Part shown: piece by piece, positions 46,692-56,144 of the stretch
Position numbering within the stretch: position 1 is the stretch's first letter
How the letters are laid out: every line of letters starts with the position of its first letter
Assembly: GCA_009775705.1 (NCBI GenBank)
Contig: VSQE01000004.1
Span: 5,728 to 69,727, forward strand
Origin: Prevotellamassilia sp.
GTDB lineage: Bacteria; Bacteroidota; Bacteroidia; Bacteroidales; Bacteroidaceae
DNA: 64,000 bases
Direction of reading: 5' to 3'
The notes under the pieces: model-generated
Told to the model about the DNA's origin: nothing
Databases searched by the model: none
What the model saw: only the letters and a program-made list of their open reading frames with translations
Made by a program: the position numbers and the translations under genes

Positions 46692-48041
46692 ATGATTATG
46701 AAGAATATCCGTCTGGAAATCAGCAAAGCTGAACAATTTCTGGCCGCAGATGCCGTAAAGAACATGGAAGCGGAAGTGAAAGCCGCCAACGAAGCACTCG
46801 AAAACGGCACCTGTCCGGGCAACGATTTTCTGGGATGGCTGCACCTGCCCTCCTCCATCACGGCCGACCATCTGGCCGATCTGAAAAAAACGGCACAAGT
46901 GCTCCGCGAGAACTGCGACACCATTGTCGTGGCCGGCATAGGCGGAAGCTATCTGGGGGCCCGAGCCGTCATCGAGGCACTCGGCAACAGTTTTGAATGG
47001 TTGGTAAACGACGGCAAGAATCCCGTGATTCTCTTCGCCGGCAACAATATCGGAGAAGATTATCTTGCCGAACTCTGCTCCTACCTGAAAGGCCGCAAAT
47101 TCGGTGTCATCAACATTTCAAAATCAGGAACGACTACCGAAACGGCATTGGCCTTCCGTCTGCTGAAAAAGCAGTGCGAGGAACAGCGCGGCAAAGAAAC
47201 GGCCCGCAAGGTAATCGTAGCCGTAACGGATGCCCGCCGCGGTGCGGCCCGCGTCACGGCCGACAAAGAAGGCTACAAGAGCTTTATCATCCCCGACAAC
47301 GTGGGCGGACGTTTCTCCGTACTCACACCGGTAGGCCTGCTCCCCATTGCCTGCGCAGGTTATGACATCGAACAGCTGGTCAAGGGAGCCGCCGACATGG
47401 AGAAAGCTACAGGAACCGACATCCCCACAACAGAAAATCCGGCAGCCGTCTATGCCGCCGTACGAAACGCCCTTTATGCCACAGGAAAGAAAATCGAGAT
47501 TCTGGTAAACTTCCAGCCCAAGCTGCACTCCATGAACGAATGGTGGAAACAGCTTTACGGCGAAAGCGAGGGCAAAGACGGCAAAGGCATCTTCCCCGCC
47601 GCAGTGGATTTCACAACAGACCTGCACTCTATGGGACAATGGATTCAGGACGGCGAGCGCACCATCTTCGAGACAGTCATCTCGGTAGAGAAGTCGCAGC
47701 ACACGGTTCTCTTCCCTCATGACGAGGAAAATCTGGACGGTCTGAACTTCCTCGAAGGCCGCCGCGTGGACGAGGTGAACAAGATGGCGGAATTGGGAAC
47801 ACAGCTGGCCCATGTGGACGGCGGAGTGCCCAACCTGCGCATTGCGGTCCCCGAACTGAACGAGTACTACATCGGACAGCTCATCTACTTTTTTGAACGC
47901 GCCTGCGGAATCTCCGGCAATCTGCTGGGAGTAAATCCCTTTAACCAGCCGGGCGTAGAAGCCTACAAGAAAAACATGTTTGCCCTGTTAGGCAAACCCG
48001 GTTATGAGGCCGAAAGCGAAGCCATCAAAGCAAAATTATAA
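46692..48041 (+). CDS. pgi: Glucose-6-phosphate isomerase
   Basis: 449 aa, the short bacterial type. Interconverts glucose 6-phosphate and fructose 6-phosphate. Sugar-phosphate-binding [22 protein letters not shown], and the C-terminal [14 protein letters not shown] are all present. ATG at 46698 is an alternative start two codons in. Monocistronic. Confidence 0.97.
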   Translation: MIMKNIRLEISKAEQFLAADAVKNMEAEVKAANEALENGTCPGNDFLGWLHLPSSITADHLADLKKTAQVLRENCDTIVVAGIGGSYLGARAVIEALGNSFEWLVNDGKNPVILFAGNNIGEDYLAELCSYLKGRKFGVINISKSGTTTETALAFRLLKKQCEEQRGKETARKVIVAVTDARRGAARVTADKEGYKSFIIPDNVGGRFSVLTPVGLLPIACAGYDIEQLVKGAADMEKATGTDIPTTENPAAVYAAVRNALYATGKKIEILVNFQPKLHSMNEWWKQLYGESEGKDGKGIFPAAVDFTTDLHSMGQWIQDGERTIFETVISVEKSQHTVLFPHDEENLDGLNFLEGRRVDEVNKMAELGTQLAHVDGGVPNLRIAVPELNEYYIGQLIYFFERACGISGNLLGVNPFNQPGVEAYKKNMFALLGKPGYEAESEAIKAKL

Positions 48042-48054
48042 AAAACCGACAAAC

Positions 48055-48117
48055 AAGGACGGACGGCTCTTCCCCCCCTCACACAGGAAACGGGAAAACC
48101 GCCCGTCCTTTCTTTTT
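48055..48117 (+). terminator. Terminator after pgi
   Basis: AAGGACGG (48055-48062) with CCGTCCTT (48103-48110), a long loop, followed by TCTTTTT. Confidence 0.65.
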
Positions 48118-48131
48118 CACGGAAACGACAA

Positions 48132-48863
48132 ATGCCCAGACAAGCCATCCATTCCTATCTGAACCGGCACGGCTTCGAGACCCTTCAACCGAAAGCCGTG
48201 CTTTTTGACATGGACGGAGTCCTGTTCGACTCCATGCCCGCCCATGCCCGTTCGTGGGCCAGCGTATGCACCAGGTTCGGCCTGCATATCTCGGCCGAAG
48301 AAGCCTACATGAACGAGGGCCGCACAGCGGCCTCCACCATCAACCTGCTCACGGAACGGCAATGGGGCAGAAAAGCAACGTCACAGGAAATAGAACAGAT
48401 CTACGCAGAAAAATGCAAGGCCTTCAACACCTGCCCCGAAGCTCCCAAAATGCCCGGAGCCGAAGAACTGCTGACCAAAGTAAAGGCTTCGGGGCTACAG
48501 ATTCTGGTGGTGACGGGAAGCGGACAGCTTTCTCTGCTGGAACGGTTGGAAAGCCATTACCCGGAATTTTTCTCGGCCGACCGCATCGTCTCAAGCAAAG
48601 ACGTACACCACGGGAAGCCTCATCCGGAACCCTATCTGAAAGGACTCGAAAAAGCCGGCGTAAGGCCGTGGGAGGCCTTTGTCGTGGAAAACGCTCCGTT
48701 AGGCGTAAGGGCAGGAGTGGCGGCAGGCATCTTCACCATTGCCGTCAACACAGGCCCGCTGCCGGACAAAGCCCTGGCAGACGAAGGCGCCGACCTGATA
48801 TACCCATCCATGCGGAGCCTGGCCGAAAACTGGGAAACACTCCTCGCAGCGTGCCGCTCCTGA
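48132..48863 (+). CDS. HAD-superfamily phosphatase/phosphoglucomutase-like
   Basis: 243 aa. Motif I is LFDMDGVLFDS (Asp25, Asp27), with a helical cap, VVTGSGQ (motif II), GKPHPEPYL (motif III Lys) and VVENAPLGVRAG (motif IV). The DxDGV(L) pattern and cap type match beta-phosphoglucomutase and sugar-phosphate phosphatases. Substrate unknown. Starts 14 nt after the pgi terminator; no separate promoter was seen. Confidence 0.85.
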   Translation: MPRQAIHSYLNRHGFETLQPKAVLFDMDGVLFDSMPAHARSWASVCTRFGLHISAEEAYMNEGRTAASTINLLTERQWGRKATSQEIEQIYAEKCKAFNTCPEAPKMPGAEELLTKVKASGLQILVVTGSGQLSLLERLESHYPEFFSADRIVSSKDVHHGKPHPEPYLKGLEKAGVRPWEAFVVENAPLGVRAGVAAGIFTIAVNTGPLPDKALADEGADLIYPSMRSLAENWETLLAACRS

Positions 48864-48896
48864 CCAACAGATGAACAGAAAAAAAGAAGGCTTCGC

Positions 48897-48927
48897 TTTG
48901 TACTTTGTCTGCGTTATGCTACCTTTG
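48897..48927 (+). promoter_or_regulatory. dnaX promoter
   Basis: TTTG (48897-48900), 19 bp, TACCTTTG (48920-48927), 18 nt before the ATG. Confidence 0.75.
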
Positions 48928-48945
48928 CAGAAACACCCGTAATTC

Positions 48946-50724
48946 ATGGACAATTATATAGTATCGGCCCGAAAATACCGTCCGGCGACATTCGACCATG
49001 TCATAGGTCAGAAAGCACTGACCACCACACTGAAAAACGCCATCGCGACGGGCAAACTGGCACATGCTTACCTGTTCTGCGGACCGAGAGGCGTGGGAAA
49101 AACCACCTGCGCCCGTATTTTCGCAAAAACCATCAACTGTCTCGCTCCGACCGACAAAGGCGAAGCATGCAACCAGTGTGAAAGTTGCCGTGCCTTCAAC
49201 GAAAACCGAAGCTACAACATTCACGAACTTGACGCGGCATCCAACAACTCGGTTGAAGACATCCGTTCGCTCATAGAGCAGGTGCGCATCCCGCCTCAGG
49301 TAGGGAAATACAAGGTCTTCATTATCGACGAGGTACACATGCTGTCGGCCGCGGCCTTCAATGCTTTCCTGAAAACTCTGGAGGAGCCGCCCGCACACGC
49401 CATCTTCATCCTGGCAACCACCGAAAAGCACAAGATTCTGCCGACGATCCTGAGCCGCTGCCAGATCTACGACTTCAACCGTATGGAAGCGGGAGCCATC
49501 GTGGAGCATCTGAAGCACGTGGCCGACAACGAAGGATACACCTACGAGGAAGAAGCCCTCGGTGTGATTGCCCACAAAGCCGACGGAGGCATGCGGGATG
49601 CCCTTTCCATCTTCGATCAGGTGGCCAGCTTTACCGGAGGCAATATCTCCTACAAAAAAGTGATTGAAGACCTCAACGTCTTGGATTACGACTACTATTT
49701 TTCACTGACCGACAGCCTGCTCAAAACCGACATTCCCGCCGCCCTGCTGACACTGAACGAGATACTTTCAAAAGGATTCGAGGCCAACCACTTCATCGGC
49801 GGACTGGCCTCTCACTTCCGCGACCTGCTGGTGAGCCGCGATGCGGTCACACTTCCCTTGCTGGAAGTGGCCGACTCCATCCGGCAACGTTACAGCAAAC
49901 AGGCGGGAAGATGCAAATTGCCTTTCCTCTACAAGGCCTTGAAACTCTGCAACAACTGTGACCTCAATTACAGAACCAGCCGCAACAAACGCCTGCTGGT
50001 AGAGATCACGCTCATCGAAGTGGCCCAAGCGTCGCAAGACGATGGGCCGGGTTCGGGGCCCGGCCCTGCAAAGAAATTATCCCCCCTGTTCAATCATGCG
50101 GAGAAAAAAGAATCCTCCGCACCGGCGGAAAACAAGAATTCCTCCCCAGCCGCTGTCAGAGAAACCGTAACCGCAACAACAAGACCGGCCAGACAACAAC
50201 CGGACAGCGGCACGGCGCGTCCCGTTTCCTCCGGTCCCGCATACAAGAAACTGCAAACCATTTCCATCCGGAAAAAAGCAGAGACCACTACAGAAGAAGA
50301 ACATACACAGCCTCCCGTTTCCGGCGCCTCTCCCGAGAATCCCGTCACGGCAAACAACGAAAAGGCATTTGAAGAAAACGAGCTGCACTACCAATGGTAC
50401 CGCTTTGCCGCGGCTCTGCCCAAAGAAAAAAGCGCCATTGCCGGCCGCATGAAAAACATGCGCCCCCACCTACAGGCCGGATGGCACATCGACGTAGCCA
50501 TCGAGAACGACCAGGTAAAGATATACATGGAGGAAATGGCTCCCGAAATACTGGCCTACCTGCGGAAACACCTGGACAACGGGAAAATAACCCTGTCGTT
50601 CCACGTAATGGAAAAACAGGAACAGACCCGCGCCTACAGCCGCAAGGAGCAACTGGCTGCAATGCTCAAGAAAAGTCCGGAACTGGTCCTGCTGAGAAAA
50701 GAGCTGGAACTGGAACTGACCTGA
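48946..50724 (+). CDS. dnaX: DNA polymerase III clamp-loader subunit (tau/gamma)
   Basis: 592 aa. Walker A GPRGVGKT (46-53), zinc-binding cysteines 65, 75, 78 and 81, Walker B DEVHML, sensor LSRCQ. The AAA+ core ends near 365; then comes a Pro/Thr/Ser/Ala-rich linker (about 370-470) and a C-terminal domain likely to contact the polymerase. Works at the replication fork. Followed 35 bp later by the FKBP gene. Confidence 0.95.
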   Translation: MDNYIVSARKYRPATFDHVIGQKALTTTLKNAIATGKLAHAYLFCGPRGVGKTTCARIFAKTINCLAPTDKGEACNQCESCRAFNENRSYNIHELDAASNNSVEDIRSLIEQVRIPPQVGKYKVFIIDEVHMLSAAAFNAFLKTLEEPPAHAIFILATTEKHKILPTILSRCQIYDFNRMEAGAIVEHLKHVADNEGYTYEEEALGVIAHKADGGMRDALSIFDQVASFTGGNISYKKVIEDLNVLDYDYYFSLTDSLLKTDIPAALLTLNEILSKGFEANHFIGGLASHFRDLLVSRDAVTLPLLEVADSIRQRYSKQAGRCKLPFLYKALKLCNNCDLNYRTSRNKRLLVEITLIEVAQASQDDGPGSGPGPAKKLSPLFNHAEKKESSAPAENKNSSPAAVRETVTATTRPARQQPDSGTARPVSSGPAYKKLQTISIRKKAETTTEEEHTQPPVSGASPENPVTANNEKAFEENELHYQWYRFAAALPKEKSAIAGRMKNMRPHLQAGWHIDVAIENDQVKIYMEEMAPEILAYLRKHLDNGKITLSFHVMEKQEQTRAYSRKEQLAAMLKKSPELVLLRKELELELT

Positions 50725-50759
50725 TTATTCACCATCTAAAAAACATACAAAACAAAACC

Positions 50760-51359
50760 ATGGAAAAGAACTTGCACAAATACATTTCAGTAGCATACGA
50801 ACTCTATTCCGACAACGAAAAAGGCATCCACGAACTGATTGAAAAGGCTCCGGCCGAACATCCCTTCCATTTTATTTCCGGAATGGGAGTGGCGCTTGAC
50901 TCTTTCGAGGCAAAAATCAAGGATCTTGCCGCCGGAGACAAATTTGACTTCAACCTGAGCATAGAAGAGGCATACGGTCCCTACATGCAGGAACACGTGA
51001 TCGAACTGGACAAGGAAATGTTCTGCGTAGACGGCCGCTTCGACAAGAGCGTCATCTATCCGGGCAACGTCATCCCTCTCGTCAATGCCGACGGAAACCG
51101 TTTCCAGGGCATCATACTCGAAGTGAAGGAAGACAAAGTCATCGTAGACCTCAACCACCCTCTCTCGGGCAAAGCCCTCCATTTTACAGGCGAAGTGATT
51201 GTCTCGCGTGATGCCACAAACGAAGAGATCCAAGGCCTAATCAACATGATGAGCGGCGAAGGATGCGGTTGCGGATGCGGATGTGACGACTGCGGCAGCG
51301 GATGCGAAGGCCACCACGAACATGAGGGCGGATGTTGCGGCGGCGGACACTGCCACTGA
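50760..51359 (+). CDS. SlyD-like FKBP peptidyl-prolyl isomerase with metal-binding tail
   Basis: 199 aa. FKBP domain with inserted chaperone flap, beginning [15 protein letters not shown], then [33 protein letters not shown] closes the FKBP fold. The last 32 residues are almost only Cys, His, Gly and acidic residues ([30 protein letters not shown]), as in the nickel-binding SlyD tail but with more Cys. Roles: prolyl isomerase/chaperone and metal delivery. Confidence 0.92.
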   Translation: MEKNLHKYISVAYELYSDNEKGIHELIEKAPAEHPFHFISGMGVALDSFEAKIKDLAAGDKFDFNLSIEEAYGPYMQEHVIELDKEMFCVDGRFDKSVIYPGNVIPLVNADGNRFQGIILEVKEDKVIVDLNHPLSGKALHFTGEVIVSRDATNEEIQGLINMMSGEGCGCGCGCDDCGSGCEGHHEHEGGCCGGGHCH

Positions 51360-51400
51360 TAAACCCGTCCGGAAAAAGAATACAGCAACAACTACCGGAA

Positions 51401-51431
51401 CGGCACCCGTCCGAAACGGACTCTCGTGCCG
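51401..51431 (+). terminator. Hairpin between the FKBP gene and aroC
   Basis: CGGCAC (51401-51406) with GTGCCG (51426-51431) enclosing GTCCG/CGGAC; a T6 run begins about ten nt later. Could be a partial terminator or attenuator. Confidence 0.5.
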
Positions 51432-51454
51432 TCTCCGGATTTTTTATATATACA

Positions 51455-52531
51455 ATGAATACATTCGGAAACATTTTCCGTCTCACCACTTTCGGTGAAA
51501 GCCACGGAAACGGAATAGGAGGAGTCATAGACGGATTTCCCGCCGGTGTGGAAATTGACGAGACATTCATCCAGAAAGAACTGCTCCGCCGCAAACCGGG
51601 GCAAAGCGCACTGACCACCTCCCGCAACGAAAGCGACCGCGTCGAGATCCTGTCGGGCCTGTTCGAGGGCCGCTCCACGGGAACGCCTATCGGATTTCTG
51701 GTGCGCAACGAGAACCAGCATTCGGCCGACTATAACAACCTGCGCGACATCTACCGGCCCAGCCATGCCGACTACACCTACCAGAGCAAATACGGCATCC
51801 GTGACCACCGGGGTGGCGGCCGTTCCTCAGCCCGCGAGACCATTGCCCGCTGCGTGGGAGGCGCTTTTGCCAAAATAGCCTTGCGGCAACTGGGCATAAG
51901 TGTCACGGCCTACACCTCCCAGGTAGGGAACATTGCCCTTGAACGGGATTACCGTGCCTACGACCTCTCCCTCATCGAGAGCAATGCCGTGCGGTGCCCC
52001 GATCCGGAAAAGGCGGCGGAGATGGCCGAACTCATCATGCGGATCAAGGAAAAAGGCGACACTGTCGGCGGGATCATCACCGGAGTGATACAAGGGTGCC
52101 CCGTCGGACTGGGAGAACCCGTATTCGGGAAACTACACGCCGCACTGGGGGCGGCCATGCTGGGCATCAACGCCGTAAAAGGATTTGAATACGGCGAAGG
52201 ATTTGCGGGAGCCGCGGCAACGGGAAGCGAACTGAACGACCGCTTCATCCCTTCTGCCGACGGAACCTTCCGCACCGCCTCCAACCACAGCGGCGGCATA
52301 CAAGGAGGCATCTCCAACGGCGAAGACATCTACTTCCGGGTAGCCTTCAAACCGGTAGCCACACTCTTACAGGAGCAGCAGACCGTGAACCGCCAGGGAC
52401 AGCCCGCCCGGATAGAAGTGCGCGGACGCCACGATCCCTGTGTCCTGCCCCGTGCCGTTCCCATTGTCGAAGCCATGGCAGCCATGACCATACTGGACTA
52501 TCATCTGCTCAATAAAACCGTCAATTGTTAA
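51455..52531 (+). CDS. aroC: Chorismate synthase
   Basis: 358 aa from the ATG at 51455 ([18 protein letters not shown]). Converts EPSP to chorismate with reduced [20 protein letters not shown] at the start, [17 protein letters not shown] in the middle and [17 protein letters not shown] near the C-terminus are the three PROSITE-type signatures. The upstream frame remains open but this Met is the family start. Confidence 0.97.
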   Translation: MNTFGNIFRLTTFGESHGNGIGGVIDGFPAGVEIDETFIQKELLRRKPGQSALTTSRNESDRVEILSGLFEGRSTGTPIGFLVRNENQHSADYNNLRDIYRPSHADYTYQSKYGIRDHRGGGRSSARETIARCVGGAFAKIALRQLGISVTAYTSQVGNIALERDYRAYDLSLIESNAVRCPDPEKAAEMAELIMRIKEKGDTVGGIITGVIQGCPVGLGEPVFGKLHAALGAAMLGINAVKGFEYGEGFAGAAATGSELNDRFIPSADGTFRTASNHSGGIQGGISNGEDIYFRVAFKPVATLLQEQQTVNRQGQPARIEVRGRHDPCVLPRAVPIVEAMAAMTILDYHLLNKTVNC

Positions 52532-52566
52532 AAAAGAACCCCTGTATAAACTTTTTTTGTTTTTTT

Positions 52567-52598
52567 CTTGCATTTACAAACTCTAATCTCTATATTTG
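52567..52598 (+). promoter_or_regulatory. Promoter of the candidate small RNA
   Basis: CTTG (52567-52570), exactly 20 bp, TATATTTG (52591-52598). Confidence 0.75.
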
Positions 52599-52601
52599 CG
52601 A

Positions 52602-52712
52602 CAGTTAGTTGTCGTGATGATAACACTTTTATAAATAGTTTAGTTAAGTCTAGTTTAGTTTTTGTGTTGGTTAATGGAGACCCGAAGTGACGGTGCCTCC
52701 ATTAATTTTTTT
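52602..52712 (+). ncRNA. Candidate small RNA of about 110 nt with promoter and intrinsic terminator
   Basis: Starts after the promoter at 52567-52598 and ends in a 9-bp stem TTAATGGAG (52671-52679) with CTCCATTAA (52697-52705) and T7. An inner helix CCG/CGG lies within the terminator loop, a short CGACA/TGTCG hairpin is at the 5' end, and AACAC (52622-52626) can pair with GTGTT (52664-52668) around a TAGTTTAGTT-type direct repeat. No open frame over 20 codons is evident. It does not resemble 6S, SRP, tmRNA or RNase P RNA. Could be a trans-acting sRNA or a leader of the gene at 52899. Confidence 0.6.
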
Positions 52713-52898
52713 ACAATTGGCCCGATCCTCTTAGCACTCATCAAAGAAACAACGAAAACGATGGAAAGCAATTTTTCAAGGCCTTTCCTTCCGCCCGTCC
52801 CGCTTTTTTAGTAATATTGCATCCGCCTTCGTTCTTTTTCGGAAACCGGAGAAGAAAGGGCAAACCGCAAGACACATCAGCACAAAGAAAAAGAAAAT

Positions 52899-53153
52899 AT
52901 GGATTTTAAGAACGGACATTCTTCGGAAGAAATAAAGGCCCTGAGAGCCTGGTTTGAAACACACAAGACAGAAATACCTGCCTCCCTGCAATTAGACGAG
53001 GCAACTTTTATTCCGGACCTGCTCACCACCTTCGACAATTTCCTCGCCGTGGCCGAACTGCACGGAAACAATCCCACCTACAGGGGACAGATTCATCTTC
53101 TGTTCAAGATGAAGAAACGCATGGATGAACTGACAGCCTCCGCATCATCATGA
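52899..53153 (+). CDS. Small hypothetical protein, possibly DUF6965-like
   Basis: 84 aa. Predicted helical and soluble: SSEEIKALRAWFETHKTEIPASLQLDEATFIPDLLTTFDNFLA, then LLFKMKKRMDEL. The WF-x-(n)-LP-x-S-x-QLD pattern resembles a small Bacteroidales domain family of unknown function (DUF6965 type). A near-consensus TAATATTG lies about 80 nt upstream (52813-52820). Sits between the small RNA and repeat copy B. Confidence 0.6.
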   Translation: MDFKNGHSSEEIKALRAWFETHKTEIPASLQLDEATFIPDLLTTFDNFLAVAELHGNNPTYRGQIHLLFKMKKRMDELTASASS

Positions 53154-53201
53154 CGGTGCCGCCGGCGCCCCCTGTTACCGACTGACCCGAAAAAATATTT
53201 T

Positions 53202-53511
53202 CGCATACATACTTTAACGTGTATCTAAAAAGTTTAACTCAGATGTTTTAGGCAGACCGGGCCGGAACGGACCTATTTTTCACAACATAGTATCTTTTTT
53301 AAACAAGATAGGACCTTTTTTAAAAAAGATACTATGTTTTTTTCACGTTAAGCGATGAAAAAAGCCGCCTAATGGGCGGCTTTTCAGGATACTTCTACTT
53401 TGCTGGTGCAAATATAATACATCCGAGGGCGAAATCCAAATGTTAATTAACCTCCATTCACATTCAGGACCAAACACACGTGTCACTTATCGGCGCTAAA
53501 GATGAAACGCC
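53202..53511 (-). repeat. Dispersed promoter-RNA element, copy B
   Basis: Minus-strand order from 53511: GGCGTTTCATCTTTAGCGCC (hairpin), GAATGTGAATGGAGG, TTAATTAACA, TTTG -33 box (53437-53440), 20 bp, TATATTTG (53409-53416), the leader GCACCAGCAAAGTAGAAG, a perfect hairpin AAGCCGCC/GGCGGCTT with T6, then CTTAACGTGAAAAAA and a perfect 17-bp inverted repeat (AACATAGTATCTTTTTT with its complement). Ends with GGTCCGTTCCG and a tail with AGTTAAACT and CATACAT. It fills most of the 53154-53608 gap, just upstream of the sigma-54 activator but transcribed away from it. Confidence 0.85.
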
Positions 53512-53572
53512 GCCACGAGATGCCTTTTCTCATTTTCGGATATGGGCTACGGGATATGTCCGCAGTTTTTTG

Positions 53573-53580
53573 TAACTTTG
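53573..53580 (+). promoter_or_regulatory. -7 box of the sigma-54 activator operon
   Basis: TAACTTTG about 28 nt before the ATG at 53609; no TTTG at the usual spacing. Confidence 0.5.
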
Positions 53581-53608
53581 CCTCATCTTTTTTTCTTTCC
53601 GAAACAAG

Positions 53609-54853
53609 ATGAACGAGACGCAACTTCAACGCATAAAGCAAAGATACAACGTCGTGGGAAACTGCGACGGCTTGAACCGCGCCCTTGAAATAGCCCTGAA
53701 AATAGCTCCCGTGGACCTTTCGGTCCTCATCATGGGAGAAAACGGTGTGGGCAAGGAAGTCTTTCCCCGCATCATCCACGAGAACAGCTTGCGGAAAAAC
53801 AAGAAATATTTTGCCGTGAACTGCGGCGCCATCCCCGAAGGCACCATCGACTCCGAGCTTTTCGGACACGAGAAAGGAGCCTTCACCGGAGCCGTGGAAC
53901 GCCGCGAGGGGTATTTCTCAGTAGCGAACGGCGGGACGCTCTTTCTGGACGAAGTGGGCGAACTGCCGGTCCAGACACAAGCCCGCCTGCTGCGTGTGCT
54001 GGAAACGGGCGAATACATCCCCGTGGGGTCCAGCGAAGTGAAAAAGACCGATGTGCGCATCGTGGCCGCCACGAATGTGAACATGGAGAAAGCCATTGCC
54101 GAAGGAAAATTCCGCGAGGACCTCTTCTACCGGCTCAACTCCGTCTCCATCTCCATCCCCGCCCTGCGCGAACGCGGGGCCGATGCGGTGCTGCTCTTCC
54201 GTAAATTCGCGCTCGAAATGAGCGAGAAATACCAAATGCCGCCCGTCCGTCTGGACGATGCCGCCCGTCAGGTCATCGCGTCCTACCCGTGGCCCGGAAA
54301 CGTGAGGCAGTTGAAAAACATTGCCGAGAACATTTCCGTCACATCGGAAGTAAGGGAAATCTCGCCCGAGATTCTGAAAATGTATCTGCCGGAAATACAC
54401 CGCCACGACCAGTTGGTGACCGTAGACAAACCGCAGCGGGAACACAGTTTCGAGAACGAGCGGGAAATACTCTACCAGATTCTGTTCGACCTGAGACGGG
54501 ACGTCACAGAGTTGAAAAAACTGGTCAACTCCGGCAACACCCCCGCAACGGCACCAGTGCCGGAAGTGCAGACGGGAAAAGGCAACGTCACCCTGATGCA
54601 ACCGTCGGCGACCTACCGGCGGAAAGCCGAACGGAAAGAGGAGGAATCGCCCATCCTGGAAGCCGAGGAAATCAAAGAGAACGACACGGCGCCCCATGCC
54701 GATGCCCACACAAAAACGCTGGCCGAATCGGAAAGGGACATGATTGAGAACTCGCTGGCGGTAAACAACCTGCACCGTAAGAAAGCGGCACAGCAGTTGG
54801 GAATTTCCGAACGCACACTTTACCGAAAAATCAAGGAATATGGCCTGGAATAA
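53609..54853 (+). CDS. Sigma-54-dependent transcriptional activator without receiver domain
   Basis: 414 aa. AAA+ activator: Walker A GENGVGKE (43-50), the sigma-54-contacting GAFTGA (90-95), Walker B TLFLDEVGELP and YPWPGNVRQL. There is no N-terminal sensory or receiver domain; a linker of about 130 aa precedes a C-terminal Fis-type HTH (HRKKAAQQLGISERTLYRKIKEYGLE). It overlaps lptE by 14 bp, so its operon includes lptE, a TPR-like gene and secG. Whether it controls envelope genes is inferred from context. Confidence 0.9.
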   Translation: MNETQLQRIKQRYNVVGNCDGLNRALEIALKIAPVDLSVLIMGENGVGKEVFPRIIHENSLRKNKKYFAVNCGAIPEGTIDSELFGHEKGAFTGAVERREGYFSVANGGTLFLDEVGELPVQTQARLLRVLETGEYIPVGSSEVKKTDVRIVAATNVNMEKAIAEGKFREDLFYRLNSVSISIPALRERGADAVLLFRKFALEMSEKYQMPPVRLDDAARQVIASYPWPGNVRQLKNIAENISVTSEVREISPEILKMYLPEIHRHDQLVTVDKPQREHSFENEREILYQILFDLRRDVTELKKLVNSGNTPATAPVPEVQTGKGNVTLMQPSATYRRKAERKEEESPILEAEEIKENDTAPHADAHTKTLAESERDMIENSLAVNNLHRKKAAQQLGISERTLYRKIKEYGLE

Positions 54854-55358
54854 GTTTCGTCCCGGTCTGACGGCGGGATGCGCCGTCCTGCTGCTTGTCC
54901 TGACAGCCTGTGTCAGCTACAAGTTTACGGGCACCTCCATCAACTATGAGGTTGTCAAGACCATCCAGATTGACAACATCGCCAACCGCGCGCCCTACGG
55001 CTGGGCGCCGATGGAAGCCATGTTCAACAACAAGTTGCAGGACATGTATGCCAACCAGACACGCCTGCAACTGGTGAAACGGAAGGGAGACATGCAGATA
55101 TCCGGCGAGATCATCGCCTACGACCAATACAACAAAGCCATCTCGGCCGACGGAATGTCCTCACAGGTACAGCTGAAACTGACCGTAAACATCCGGTTCA
55201 ACAGTCCGAAAACCAACCAGAGTTGGGAACGCCAGTTCTCGGCCACCTCACAGTATAATTCCACCCAGCAACTTTCGGCCGTGCAGGAAAAACTGGTTTC
55301 GGAGATGATCACTGACATCACCGAGCAGATATTCAACGCCACCGTGGCAGACTGGTGA
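54840..55358 (+). CDS. lptE: LptE-like LPS-assembly lipoprotein
   Basis: 172 aa. Lipobox LTAC near residue 24, then SYKFTGTSINYEVVKTIQI and a beta-alpha sandwich with GDMQISGEIIAYDQ. LptE plugs the LptD barrel that inserts LPS in the outer membrane. It begins inside the last codons of the sigma-54 activator gene. Confidence 0.85.
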   Translation: MAWNKFRPGLTAGCAVLLLVLTACVSYKFTGTSINYEVVKTIQIDNIANRAPYGWAPMEAMFNNKLQDMYANQTRLQLVKRKGDMQISGEIIAYDQYNKAISADGMSSQVQLKLTVNIRFNSPKTNQSWERQFSATSQYNSTQQLSAVQEKLVSEMITDITEQIFNATVADW

Positions 55359-55381
55359 CAGAAAGAGAGAGAGCAGAAACC

Positions 55382-56140
55382 ATGAACGGCATGAACATAA
55401 ACATCCCCCAACTGGCAGAACACCCTGAAAAACTGGACAAGGACACGCTTTACGCCCTGCGCGGAGCGGTGGCCCAATACCCCTATTTCCAAGCCGCCCG
55501 CCTGCTGTTCCTGCAAAATCTGTTTCTCCTGCACGACCCTTCGTTCGGCGAGGAGCTACGCCGTGCTGCCCTGTATCTGCCCGACCGGAAAGCATTATTC
55601 AAAATGGTTGAGGGCAATAACTACAAAATCCAGCCCCGACCGCAGACGTCCCCGACCGACAACGGCCGGGCACAGACCGGCGACCGGACACAATCGCTCA
55701 TAGACGACTTCCTGAAAGACTGTACACCACAGGAGGACATGCCCCGCCGGAAACTGACCATCGCCGATGCGACAAGAGACTATGCGGCCTTTCTCATGCA
55801 GATGGACGATGCCGCCGCGGCCGACGAGACCGAAACGGACGAGACCTCCCACCGACGGCAATCGCTCATAGACGACTTCATCGAAAAGACCCCCGAGCGC
55901 ATCGTCCTGCAAGAAAAACCGGAATACGTGCCCGAAATAGCCGAAACACCTGAAGAGAATAACGAAGAGGACTATTTCACCGAAACTCTGGCAAAAATAT
56001 ACATCAAACAGGGCCGGTATGAGAAGGCCATTGAAATAATCCGTAAATTAAACTTGAATTATCCAAAAAAAAATAGTTACTTTGCAGATCAAATTAGATT
56101 CCTGCAAAAACTGATAATCAATAATAAAAATAAACAATAG
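55382..56140 (+). CDS. Tetratricopeptide-type protein with a duplicated SLIDDF motif
   Basis: 252 aa from the ATG at 55382; an in-frame GTG at 55355 is an alternative. The N-terminal part is helical (LRGAVAQYPYFQAARLLFLQNL); the middle has two copies of a QSLIDDF motif, encoded by the same 21 bases; the C-terminal FTETLAKIYIKQGRYEKAIEII is a TPR. Orthologues lie between lptE and secG in Bacteroidales. Function unknown. Confidence 0.72.
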   Translation: MNGMNINIPQLAEHPEKLDKDTLYALRGAVAQYPYFQAARLLFLQNLFLLHDPSFGEELRRAALYLPDRKALFKMVEGNNYKIQPRPQTSPTDNGRAQTGDRTQSLIDDFLKDCTPQEDMPRRKLTIADATRDYAAFLMQMDDAAAADETETDETSHRRQSLIDDFIEKTPERIVLQEKPEYVPEIAETPEENNEEDYFTETLAKIYIKQGRYEKAIEIIRKLNLNYPKKNSYFADQIRFLQKLIINNKNKQ

Positions 56141-56144
56141 AGAA

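Noticed and set aside
50093..50106. Programmed frameshift in dnaX at GAGAAAAAAGAA
   Set aside because: The A-run is in the wrong phase for the A-AAA-AAG heptamer, and the alternative frame runs on a long way without an early stop.
52602..52712. Identity as 6S, SRP (4.5S) or tmRNA
   Set aside because: Too short for 6S and tmRNA, and the SRP GGAAG/GCAG helix 8 pattern is missing.
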